Assembly (NCBI GenBank): GCA_964495705.1
Contig: CAZBWS010000007.1
Span: 1 to 64,000 of the forward strand
DNA: 64,000 nucleotides
Direction: 5' to 3'
DNA from: CAZBWS01 sp964495705
GTDB taxonomy: Bacteria; Pseudomonadota; Gammaproteobacteria; HTCC5015
In this document: positions 9,585-18,070 of the stretch, one piece after another
How positions within the stretch are numbered: position 1 is the stretch's first letter
How the letters are laid out: each line of letters begins with the position of its first letter
Translations under genes and position numbers: made by a program
The notes under the pieces: generated by a model
The model's database searches: none
Seen by the model: only the letters and a program-made list of their open reading frames with translations
What the model was told of the DNA's origin: nothing

Positions 9585-10319
9585 ATGAATAAAGTAGAGC
9601 TAGAAGAATCAAGGCGTGAGTTTTTACTCAAATCCATTAGTGCAGGGACATTGGCTATTTCGGCATCCAGTGGTTTATTAGTCCCTGCTCCTGCTCAATC
9701 TATGGGAAAAATCCCCGAAAAGCTCATCCCTGGTAAGTCTATATATGATATACGAGGAACAGTTTTAGTGGATGGTGTAAAAGCGAATGAAGAAACCTTA
9801 ATTAAAGCCTCTTCTAAGGTAGAAACTAAAAGCGGCAGTCATGTTGTTTTCGTCATTGGCTCAGATGCACATGTACTACGAGAAAATAGTACTGTGCAAT
9901 TCAAAGGCGCTGAATTTTTTGAGGAAGGGCTGCGTTTAGTCACCGGCAAGTTACTATCGGTATTTGGTGCTCGCCCTAAGCATCAACAACATACATTACG
10001 TACATCCACGGCAACCATTGGTATACGCGGAACAGGGGTTTATACCGAGTCCTACGAGGATGCTAGTTATCTATGTACATGTTACGGGACGGTCGATCTA
10101 TATGCGGATAATGATGACTATAGTGCAGAACGCATTGTTTCTAAGCAGCACGAAAATCCTCGTTATATTTTAGCTGATGGTAGCAAGGGAAAACTTATTG
10201 AAGACGCACCGATTAAGAATCACTCGGTGGAAGAGCTTATTCTTGTCGAATCTTTGGTGGGTCGCAAGCCGCCAGTATCTTTTGTAAGTGATTACAGCCC
10301 GCCTCGGGATGATTACTAA
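9585..10319 (+). CDS. Tat-exported FecR-domain protein, long paralogue
   Basis: This 244-residue protein has a textbook twin-arginine signal (SRREFLLK followed by an alanine/serine-rich hydrophobic run). The FecR-like domain spans about 50-160 (GTVLVDGVKAN to IGIRGTGVYTES). A C-terminal piece with YLCTCYG and a histidine/aspartate-rich stretch is absent from its upstream twin, from which it is separated by 28 bases. The Cys pair could bind a metal or form a disulfide. The two genes probably arose by tandem duplication and form one transcript ending at the strong hairpin after 10319. A copy of the 9-mer ATGCGGATA lies inside the gene at 10102. Confidence 0.8.
   Translation: MNKVELEESRREFLLKSISAGTLAISASSGLLVPAPAQSMGKIPEKLIPGKSIYDIRGTVLVDGVKANEETLIKASSKVETKSGSHVVFVIGSDAHVLRENSTVQFKGAEFFEEGLRLVTGKLLSVFGARPKHQQHTLRTSTATIGIRGTGVYTESYEDASYLCTCYGTVDLYADNDDYSAERIVSKQHENPRYILADGSKGKLIEDAPIKNHSVEELILVESLVGRKPPVSFVSDYSPPRDDY
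10102..10110 (+). repeat. Repeated 9-mer ATGCGGATA (short form)
   Basis: Exact 9-mer in the second FecR gene; extension does not match. Confidence 0.5.
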
Positions 10320-10323
10320 GTCA

Positions 10324-10366
10324 ACAAGCATAAAAAAAGGCTCAGATGAGCCTTTTTTTATGCTTG
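10324..10366. terminator. Bidirectional terminator between convergent genes
   Basis: A near-perfect 19-bp stem (arms CAAGCATAAAAAAAGGCTC and its complement) with a 4-base loop and A/T runs on both sides lies between the second FecR gene (plus) and the TPR gene (minus). It can serve both strands. Confidence 0.9.
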
Positions 10367-10376
10367 TTTATTGAGC

Positions 10377-10922
10377 TTAGCCAAGTTGCGCGTCAATGAC
10401 TTTCTGAGCATCTTCAATTAAAGGGTGCTTGGGATGTGCCTTAATAAAGCTTCGCATTAATTCAATACTCTGTGCTTTTTCACCTTGCCCGCCGCTCACT
10501 AAAGCCTTTGTAAACAGTGCGTTGGGGTACAGTTGAGTACCTTTGTACTGTTGTATAAAGCTGTCTAAATTTTTCCCAGCTGCTTGTAAGTTGCCTTGCT
10601 CAATAGATTTTTGTGCTTTGTTAAATAATTTTAAAGACTCAACAAAAACAGGGTCTTCAGATTGGTCCCCCTTCCAATAAGGCTCTAGGATGCTCTCTGT
10701 CGTTTCATTGCCACGAATACCTGCAGTAGTCACAGCACGGTACTTAGTATTTTTAGCTGTACTTGGATTCAATGCACGCAACTTCCCCCAGACCTGGTAG
10801 AAAATGCCTTTCAATACATTACTGGACTTATCTTCTTGTATGATTGCATTGTCTTCAGCAAAGCTGAATTGCGGTACGCTGATAGCTAAAGCCACTGACG
10901 CTACTATTACTTTAATATGCAT
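10377..10922 (-). CDS. Periplasmic TPR-type protein
   Basis: This 181-residue protein has a signal peptide (cleavage after FAEDN-like region, about residue 22). The C-terminal 90 residues contain two or three TPR-like helical pairs (SLKLFNKAQKSIEQGNLQAAGKNLDSF; PNALFTKALVSGGQGEKAQ) resembling the CpoB/YbgF C-terminal repeat region. It lies 82 bases downstream of the giant propeller/TPR gene in the same direction and is likely co-transcribed, so it may assist it as a periplasmic scaffold. It is not CpoB itself: the N-terminal coiled coil and tol-pal neighbours are absent. Confidence 0.7.
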   Translation of the reverse strand: MHIKVIVASVALAISVPQFSFAEDNAIIQEDKSSNVLKGIFYQVWGKLRALNPSTAKNTKYRAVTTAGIRGNETTESILEPYWKGDQSEDPVFVESLKLFNKAQKSIEQGNLQAAGKNLDSFIQQYKGTQLYPNALFTKALVSGGQGEKAQSIELMRSFIKAHPKHPLIEDAQKVIDAQLG

Positions 10923-11004
10923 GAAACGGCCCTTTGTTTGTTCTGCATTGTTTTTATCAGTTTAACGGTATTTATGAAGAAAAACCTTGAATTCAATCTC
11001 ATTT

Positions 11005-14000
11005 TTAGTTGACCAACAAGCTGCCTAAGCTTGCATAGCGCTGGCTTAAGTCAGGGTGTTGTTGCAAAGCTTGTTGATACTTATTTCGAGCAGAGCTCAA
11101 TTCGCCACCACGATAGTAGGCAATCGACATGTTTATTTTAATACCGCCATCCTCTGGGTCTAAATCCTCTGCTTTTTGATAGGCATCGACAGCTTGGGCA
11201 AAGTCTCCAGAATTCAGATAGATGTTGCCCTTAGTATTATAGGCTTCTGCGCTACGTGGATTTAATATTAGCAGTTCAGAGAGTGTGTCCAGTGCGCGTT
11301 GTACTAAGCCATATTTTGCGAAAACAATAGCCATTTGGGTTTTGGCCACTTGGTTTTCAGGGTCGCTTTCTAACAGCAGTACATAGGGTTGGATGATACG
11401 ATCTATGCCCTGCTCTATTAAACGATCAATTTCTATATTCACTAAACGTTGTACCGCCAGCTTAGGTGGCAATGCAAGATCATTGCCACTGTGCTTTAAA
11501 GTGACTGGCTGGAAGTCTTTCCAAGCGTCTTTTAAAGCAATAGCGTTGAGCTTATTCTCGCCTAAATATTTATGATATTTGCGTGCACCTTCGGCCCATG
11601 CCTCTGCAAAACTCGTATTAATCATCGTTGCTTCGATAGGTACCCAGACAAAGCCATCTCGAATGACTACGAGACTTTCCTGTTGACTAATGACTGTACG
11701 ATCTCTTTCAGGGATGCCTGTATTAAACATCATTAACAAATGTCCTGGCACATCTAATAATGCAGTCGCGATGCCTAAGTTTTCTAAGCTAGTACTCAAC
11801 AACACAGAAAGATCGTCACAGTCACCGCTTTTGAGCTTTAAGGTTTCACGGGCAAATTGAACATAATCCACGGTATCTTCACCTAGCTCGGCAAAGGGAT
11901 TGCTGGGGTCCACTACATAGCGAATACCCAAGGCATTAAAACTGTTAAATAGTGTCATTGCAGACACTAAGCTTTCGCTGAGTGGACCATGTTCAGGCTT
12001 GTATTCGTTAATAGCCTGACGCACAAAGCCTCGTAACAAGTCGTCTTTGGGAGTGACGAATGAGCCAGCCATATGAGGTTGAGACCAAGTGATAGCATTT
12101 TTGCCGTGTATCGTCATGGGGCGAGTAATACTGATGCTGTCCTTCTGACCGTTACGCACAAAATTGAGTTTGATCTCAACTTGCACACCAGTGTCTTCAT
12201 CAATATCTAAGACTTGGTTGTTAAATGCTGCATTTAAAGGCAGTTCTATACTTTGCCCTCCTGAAATCATATTAATCGGCGTTGTCGTGGGGAAGTCCAT
12301 ATAGCCCTTTACATTAAAGCTTAAGCTCAGGTTGCCATAGCTCGTTGCAGCAGCGTTGCGCACCACAATGCTGCCAACGGGTTTATTAGAATACTGTTTG
12401 TAAGCAGCTGAAAAAATGGGGTGTATATTAAAATTTTCAAATACAAGCTGAGGTTGATTAAAGCGAAATTCTTCAGATTTCTTTTTTTCTGCGTAGGCGG
12501 CATTAACTAAGTTTTTATTTTCTACGGAGGGGGTAATCTCTGCGGCTTTTTCATAGCTTTCTATAGCGGCTTCATACAGCCTACGCTGTATATAGAGGTC
12601 GCCCTGGGTAACAAAGGCCGTAGCTAACTTAGGGTTTAATATTAAGGCCTGCTCAATTGCAGCCAGTGACTGATCATATAAACTGTTGTGTAAATACAGT
12701 GTCGCCAAACGAACGTGTAAAGTTGCATCAGTTTTATCGATAGCAATAGCTTTGCGAATACTTTCCAGTGCATCGCCAGTCTTTCCTTGTTGTTCTTGAA
12801 TTTTCGATTTGGTTAATAAGGGCTTAATATTTTTAGGTTGTATGCGGATAGCCTGCTGGGCGTGCTTTTCAGCTTGTTTAAGAGCACCAGAATGAGCTTG
12901 CGCTTCGGCCATCGCAAGGTGTGTCGAAAAGTCATTAGGCTTAATTTGTAATGCAGTTGTTAACGCGCTGACGGCATCATCATTGTTATTATTAATAAAG
13001 GCCGCACGGCCATAGGCAAGTTGAGCGTCATGACTTTGAGGATTGTTGGTAGCGGCAGTTTGTAGTGTTTGTAAAGCCCTCTCCTTCTCTTCTCGCTGAG
13101 AGTATAAAGCCGCTAGCGCAATCCATGCAGGAACATTGTTAGCATCCGCACGGCTGGACTTTCCCAGTGATAATAGTGCAGTTCCCTCATCTTTATTTGC
13201 CAGAGCAACAACACCGAGTAAGTAATTCCCCTCAGATAGCGTATCCACATTGCCTGCCAGAGCTATAGCAATATTTCGGACTTCTTCGTATTTCTCTTCT
13301 AATAGATAAACATTCGCCAAGCCCAATTGGGCTTGAGTATTTTCACCTTGCAGGCTTATAGCGTGTTGATACTTAGTCGTTGCTAATTCGTATTCTTGAA
13401 ACTGCACATAGATATCACCCGCTTCAGACCATAGTAAAGCCGCATCTGTACGTTGCTTATCAGTCAAGCCTTCTACATCAATACTACCTGCTAAAGCTTT
13501 TTCTAGTTGTGCAAAACCTTGTTCTTTAGCTCCGACTTTTAAATATGCCCTGCCTAATAGCAGCTGGCTGTGGATATGCTCAGGCTGTAACTTAATTGCC
13601 GCCTCTAAGCAGTCTACTGCGCCAATTGCATCATTCATTTCAAGGCTTAGCTGGCCACAATATAGCTGTGTTTCTGCGTCGTTAGGGGCTTGTTTAATCA
13701 GTTGTTGAACTAAGGCGAGAGCTTCAATGAATTGCTGGTCTTCGTGTAAAGTCTCGACCTGCAATTTAAGCCCTTCTTCTCTAAAGCCGTCAACATTAGC
13801 GAGAGACTTAAATTGGCTTAAAGCCGCTTCACTTTGTCCCATCTTTTTATAGCTTAAACCTAGATACTTTATGGCTGCAGCATGTTGCGGGTTTTGCCCA
13901 ATGGCTATACTGAGTATTTTCTCGGCTATATCGTACTCAGCATTTTTATAACCCTGATAAGCTTCTAAGAAGATATCTTCAACACTAGCAGATGCAATAC

Positions 14001-16032
14001 CTTGTTTGTCAAAACCACTGATAGCTGAAACACGGTATTTTGCATAGGTTTTGTTAGGCTTTTGTGAAATATTGAGCTGTGTTGATTGCACGGTGTCGAT
14101 AAGTTCATATGTATCACTGGCAACGTTTAAGGCCCCAAAAACACGGTAGCCCTTGATATGCTGCCCTGCAACCTTAGACCAGTCTAAATGAGCGGCGTTG
14201 ACATCACCGGTTACCTTTAGACCTGAAACCTTTGCAGGCACCTTAATATAGTGATAGTTAAGCATGCCGCCTTTTTTGGCATCAAAAATAGCGATGCTGG
14301 TTTTTTGTTTAGGCGTTAAGGTTAAAGATGTTGCGTTTTGTAATGCGGAGCTTTCTTTTTTTGAATAGTTAGCAAAGCGGAATATACGTTGTTTTCCTTT
14401 ATAGATATGTACACTTTGCTTATTGGCATTGGTGCCGGCTAGCACGTAAAGGTTATCGTCAACATCGACTGCTAAATCAATAAAGTGTGTGAATGCATCA
14501 GGGGATTTCAAGGGTGCACCAATATCATACATAAACTGATTATTAGCCGAAAACACTACGATTTTTTTCTTTTCATTATCAGCAACAAAAATTTCGCCTA
14601 CGCTATTAACCGCTACAGCAGTAGGCTTTATTAGCAAATTGGGGCTGTCGCCGGGTCTAGGTAGCTTGCCTAGAAAAACGCCTTTTTGTGTAAAAAACTG
14701 TACTCTTGGTAGGCCAGATTCCGCCACATAGATACGCTTGCCAGTTAAAAATAGATCTTTAGCGCCTTTTAACTCCCCCTCTTTTTTTCCTCGTGCGCCA
14801 AATTGAGCAATACGGGTTCCTGCGTGATTAAAAACAAATACCCCTTTACTGCCCAGTACCGCAATTTTTTGGTCGTCAAAGGAGGCTTGTATAGGGTTCT
14901 TAAGCTTACTATCTAGGGTTTTAATAACTTTTCCATTGTTATCAAGAATATTCACCGCATTTTTCTTGTTGTCTAAACACAGCAGTTGGCCATTATTTAA
15001 TTCATAGGCATTACTGCATTGCAGTTTAGCTAAGCCTGTAAATCGAATGCTTGCATAGGGTGCGGGATCTTCTTTTCCTAGGCTTTCTGAGGGGAGTTGG
15101 TATACGTCTATTTTTTTGTTGCCACTATCTGCGACGGCAATTTTAAAATTATCAGATACCGCCAGTGCTGTGGTATTAATATATTGCCCAGGCCCTTTGC
15201 CTGAGCTGCCAAATACGCGCTTTACTTTGTTGCTGTGCCAGTCGTATTGTAAGATTTTTCCAGAGATTTTATCCGCAATAAAGAGCTGCCCTTGAGCGCT
15301 TACAGCAATAGCGCTCAGTTTTATCTTTTTTGCCCCAGTAGTCGCGTGCAACTGTGCCGCTTTAATTGTTTTCAGGCGCTTCCCTGCCTGGGTGAAAATA
15401 TGTATAGAGCCCATTTCTGCGCTATCTAAGACGTAAACACGCTCCTGCTTGTCGAGTTTTACCTGCTTAGGTATTTTTAGGTTTCTTGCGGGGTTGGTAT
15501 TGTCTCTACCAATACGGTACAGAAATACACCATCAAGGCTAAATACTGATATATGACCTGCCTCATCAGCCAGATAAATACGTTCATTATGCGAATAAGC
15601 TAAACTGCTCGCAGATTTGAGTAGCCCTGCACCTGCACCACTGGCACCAAATTTATTACTAACCTCGCCTGCCGAGTCAAGGATAATGATTGTGTCATCT
15701 CCACTGTTAGTAACGGCTAAAGCACCATCAGGTAAAGCATCGATGCCGCTGACTTTTCTTGACGAAAATGCTTTAGCTTTACCTGCAATCACTACTTTGT
15801 TCGCGATACCTTCAGAAAATGTCGTTACAGCTCCCAAGCTTGAGTCTGCTGCGACTAAACTACCATCATTAAGAAATTCAAGATCAGAGATATATTTGAT
15901 AGCCGCTTTAGCATTGGTAGAGTTATAGCTTTGTAATAACTCAACATCCGCAGCAGGAGAAATACCAGAGTAAGTCAGCAGTGAAACTATTAAGCAATTC
16001 AGTAGTCGTAATTTAGGTGATTTTAAACCCAT
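11005..16032 (-). CDS. Giant secreted beta-propeller / TPR / transglutaminase-like protein
   Basis: This protein has about 1675 residues. I chose the ATG at 16032 because it starts a compact signal peptide (MGLKSPKLRLLNCLIVSLL) and has GAGG about 6 bases upstream; an upstream in-frame ATG at 16089 has no ribosome site. After the signal come NHL-type beta-propeller repeats (about 30-580), a fibronectin-III-like domain (about 600-690) and more than a dozen TPRs (about 690-1190). A beta-rich domain follows, then a transglutaminase-like core with SGDCDD (Cys about 1405), PGHLLMM and VWVPIEAT. Three TPRs close the chain. It is divergent from moxR-DUF58-tgpA, the last of which is also a transglutaminase, suggesting one envelope system. 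Substrate unknown. Confidence 0.8.
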   Translation of the reverse strand: MGLKSPKLRLLNCLIVSLLTYSGISPAADVELLQSYNSTNAKAAIKYISDLEFLNDGSLVAADSSLGAVTTFSEGIANKVVIAGKAKAFSSRKVSGIDALPDGALAVTNSGDDTIIILDSAGEVSNKFGASGAGAGLLKSASSLAYSHNERIYLADEAGHISVFSLDGVFLYRIGRDNTNPARNLKIPKQVKLDKQERVYVLDSAEMGSIHIFTQAGKRLKTIKAAQLHATTGAKKIKLSAIAVSAQGQLFIADKISGKILQYDWHSNKVKRVFGSSGKGPGQYINTTALAVSDNFKIAVADSGNKKIDVYQLPSESLGKEDPAPYASIRFTGLAKLQCSNAYELNNGQLLCLDNKKNAVNILDNNGKVIKTLDSKLKNPIQASFDDQKIAVLGSKGVFVFNHAGTRIAQFGARGKKEGELKGAKDLFLTGKRIYVAESGLPRVQFFTQKGVFLGKLPRPGDSPNLLIKPTAVAVNSVGEIFVADNEKKKIVVFSANNQFMYDIGAPLKSPDAFTHFIDLAVDVDDNLYVLAGTNANKQSVHIYKGKQRIFRFANYSKKESSALQNATSLTLTPKQKTSIAIFDAKKGGMLNYHYIKVPAKVSGLKVTGDVNAAHLDWSKVAGQHIKGYRVFGALNVASDTYELIDTVQSTQLNISQKPNKTYAKYRVSAISGFDKQGIASASVEDIFLEAYQGYKNAEYDIAEKILSIAIGQNPQHAAAIKYLGLSYKKMGQSEAALSQFKSLANVDGFREEGLKLQVETLHEDQQFIEALALVQQLIKQAPNDAETQLYCGQLSLEMNDAIGAVDCLEAAIKLQPEHIHSQLLLGRAYLKVGAKEQGFAQLEKALAGSIDVEGLTDKQRTDAALLWSEAGDIYVQFQEYELATTKYQHAISLQGENTQAQLGLANVYLLEEKYEEVRNIAIALAGNVDTLSEGNYLLGVVALANKDEGTALLSLGKSSRADANNVPAWIALAALYSQREEKERALQTLQTAATNNPQSHDAQLAYGRAAFINNNNDDAVSALTTALQIKPNDFSTHLAMAEAQAHSGALKQAEKHAQQAIRIQPKNIKPLLTKSKIQEQQGKTGDALESIRKAIAIDKTDATLHVRLATLYLHNSLYDQSLAAIEQALILNPKLATAFVTQGDLYIQRRLYEAAIESYEKAAEITPSVENKNLVNAAYAEKKKSEEFRFNQPQLVFENFNIHPIFSAAYKQYSNKPVGSIVVRNAAATSYGNLSLSFNVKGYMDFPTTTPINMISGGQSIELPLNAAFNNQVLDIDEDTGVQVEIKLNFVRNGQKDSISITRPMTIHGKNAITWSQPHMAGSFVTPKDDLLRGFVRQAINEYKPEHGPLSESLVSAMTLFNSFNALGIRYVVDPSNPFAELGEDTVDYVQFARETLKLKSGDCDDLSVLLSTSLENLGIATALLDVPGHLLMMFNTGIPERDRTVISQQESLVVIRDGFVWVPIEATMINTSFAEAWAEGARKYHKYLGENKLNAIALKDAWKDFQPVTLKHSGNDLALPPKLAVQRLVNIEIDRLIEQGIDRIIQPYVLLLESDPENQVAKTQMAIVFAKYGLVQRALDTLSELLILNPRSAEAYNTKGNIYLNSGDFAQAVDAYQKAEDLDPEDGGIKINMSIAYYRGGELSSARNKYQQALQQHPDLSQRYASLGSLLVN
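12842..12854 (+). repeat. Putative uptake sequence, full 13-mer ATGCGGATAGCCT
   Basis: Exact, in the giant transglutaminase-like gene. Confidence 0.8.
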
Positions 16033-16183
16033 GGCGGCCTCAGCAGATTTACAATTGATACTGCGCTTATTATGCTGATCAATAGCCATAAATTACAAGA
16101 GGCTAACACTGATAAATTCACTGTCTTTTCGCGCAATTTACGTTACATTTGTGTACGGTCTTTACTACATATAAGAAACCATA

Positions 16184-17098
16184 ATGAAAAACCAACTCCA
16201 AACAGCCATTAAGTCACTTAATAGTATTATTTTAGGCAAGCCAGAAGTGATCCGACAAGCCTTAACTTGTTTGTTGGCAGAGGGACACTTACTCATAGAA
16301 GACTTGCCGGGTACAGGGAAAACGACACTCGCCCATGCATTGGCGAGTGTTTTAGGGATGAATTATCAACGCGTTCAGTTTACCAGTGATATGCTACCCG
16401 CAGATATTATTGGTGTTTCCATATTCCAGCAAGATAAAGGTGACTTTCGCTTCCATGCAGGGCCTTTGTTTAATCAGCTAATACTGGCAGATGAAGTCAA
16501 TCGGGCCACTCCCAAAACGCAAAGTGCACTGCTGGAGGCGATGGAAGAGCAACAAGTCACTGTAGACGGTAATACCCATAACCTACCGCAACCGTTTTTT
16601 GTGTTGGCTACACAAAACCCGTCTACTCAAATTGGTACTTTTCCCCTTCCTGAGTCACAGCTAGATCGCTTTCTTATGCGCGTTAGTATGGGGCAATTAA
16701 GTGCTGATGCCGAACGCTCGTTACTACTGGGTGAAAGCCGCCGAGATATGTTGAAAAATATCGAACCTGCTTTGAATGGCAGTGACTTGCTTGCATTACA
16801 AAAACGCACCCGTGAAGTACAGGTTTCAGAAGCTCTAGTTAACTACTTGCAAGACATATTACAACACTCCCGTGACAGTGGTTTCTTTGAACAGGGCTTA
16901 TCGCCTCGAGCAGGCCTGGGAGTAAAGCGGGCAGCACAAGCTAATGCCTTGCTAATGGGACGTGACTACGTAACACCAGAAGATGTACAGGCCGTTATAT
17001 TACCTGTGGCTAATCACCGTTTATTAAGCAGCCGCCACGAGGCGCTATCAGAAGCTATATTGCGAGAGCAGTTAATTCATCCAGTTCCTATCCCATAA
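16184..17098 (+). CDS. MoxR-family AAA+ ATPase
   Basis: This 304-residue protein has Walker A DLPGTGKTT (40-48), Walker B LILADEVNR (99-107) followed by the family hallmark TQSALLEAMEE, and sensor segment ATQNP. MoxR ATPases act as chaperone-like remodelers, usually encoded with a DUF58/vWA partner and here with a TgpA transglutaminase. The stop codon is directly followed by the ATG of the DUF58 gene, so the genes form an operon. It is divergent from the giant transglutaminase-like gene across a 151-bp shared upstream region. Confidence 0.92.
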   Translation: MKNQLQTAIKSLNSIILGKPEVIRQALTCLLAEGHLLIEDLPGTGKTTLAHALASVLGMNYQRVQFTSDMLPADIIGVSIFQQDKGDFRFHAGPLFNQLILADEVNRATPKTQSALLEAMEEQQVTVDGNTHNLPQPFFVLATQNPSTQIGTFPLPESQLDRFLMRVSMGQLSADAERSLLLGESRRDMLKNIEPALNGSDLLALQKRTREVQVSEALVNYLQDILQHSRDSGFFEQGLSPRAGLGVKRAAQANALLMGRDYVTPEDVQAVILPVANHRLLSSRHEALSEAILREQLIHPVPIP

Positions 17099-18070
17099 AT
17101 GAATAATAAATCCACTTCTTTTCAGGCGATGCGCAACAAACTGCAAAGCTGGTTTAACAGTCGAATAGAGCGCCACGGAAATAGTATTACGCTAACGGGA
17201 CGGTCTGTTTATGTCATCCCAACACGTTATGGTTTTATGCTGGGGATAATGCTGCTAGGCTTGCTGCTGGGGTCGATGAACTACAGCAATAGCATGTCCT
17301 TTATGTTGACGTTTTTACTGGCCAGTATTGCTTTGCTGGGTATGCATTATACCTATGGCAATATAGTGAAACTAAAAATTAATGCGGGGAATATAACGCC
17401 GATATTTGCAGGTCAGTGTGCGAATATTCCCTTTCTTTTATCTGCATTAAATGAACGCCCGCGCTACGGTTTATTCTTAGGTGATGCGGATAGGCTGCAG
17501 CAACCGGCTAATGTCGAACAACCTCGTTCGCCACTCTATTTTAAAACACAGGCCTTAAGTCGAGGCCGCTATGTGCTACCTCGTACAAGGATATGGACTA
17601 CATTTCCCTTTGGGATTTTCTATAGCTGGGCTTGGTTGAAACTGGATCAAATCGTATTAGTTTACCCGCAACCACAGAATTTTTTAGCCGAACTAGAATC
17701 TGAAGGGCAACAACAAGGTGAACTAAGCAGTACTCGTAAGGGCGATGATGATTTCGCTGGCATTCGCCGCTATCAAGAAACAGATTCACCCAACCGCATT
17801 GCATGGAAAGCGCTAGCCCATAGCGGTGACTTACTATCTAAAGACTTCCATGGAACGACAGATAATAATATCTGGCTTAACTATGAACTGCTCATGCAGC
17901 TTGAGCCCGAAGAGCGCCTCTCGCAACTATGCCAATGGGTGTTGGACTGTGAACGCGATCACCTGCCCTATGGCTTGTGTCTACCTGGTTACAGGGTAGA
18001 TATTGACTTAGGTGAACGGCATAAAAAGCACTGTTTAGAGCTACTTGCCCTATTTGAGATACGACAGTGA
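17099..18070 (+). CDS. DUF58 membrane-associated protein
   Basis: This 323-residue protein has two hydrophobic segments near residues 38-80 and a cytoplasmic C-terminal part carrying the DUF58 signature (GDDDFAGIRRYQETDSPNRIAWK, near 215-240). DUF58 proteins partner with MoxR ATPases, often resembling von Willebrand A folds. It starts immediately after the moxR stop and overlaps the tgpA start (GTGA). Copy 17484 of the repeated ATGCGGATAGGCT word lies within it. Confidence 0.88.
   Translation: MNNKSTSFQAMRNKLQSWFNSRIERHGNSITLTGRSVYVIPTRYGFMLGIMLLGLLLGSMNYSNSMSFMLTFLLASIALLGMHYTYGNIVKLKINAGNITPIFAGQCANIPFLLSALNERPRYGLFLGDADRLQQPANVEQPRSPLYFKTQALSRGRYVLPRTRIWTTFPFGIFYSWAWLKLDQIVLVYPQPQNFLAELESEGQQQGELSSTRKGDDDFAGIRRYQETDSPNRIAWKALAHSGDLLSKDFHGTTDNNIWLNYELLMQLEPEERLSQLCQWVLDCERDHLPYGLCLPGYRVDIDLGERHKKHCLELLALFEIRQ
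17484..17496 (+). repeat. Putative uptake sequence, full 13-mer ATGCGGATAGGCT
   Basis: Exact, in the DUF58 gene. Confidence 0.8.
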
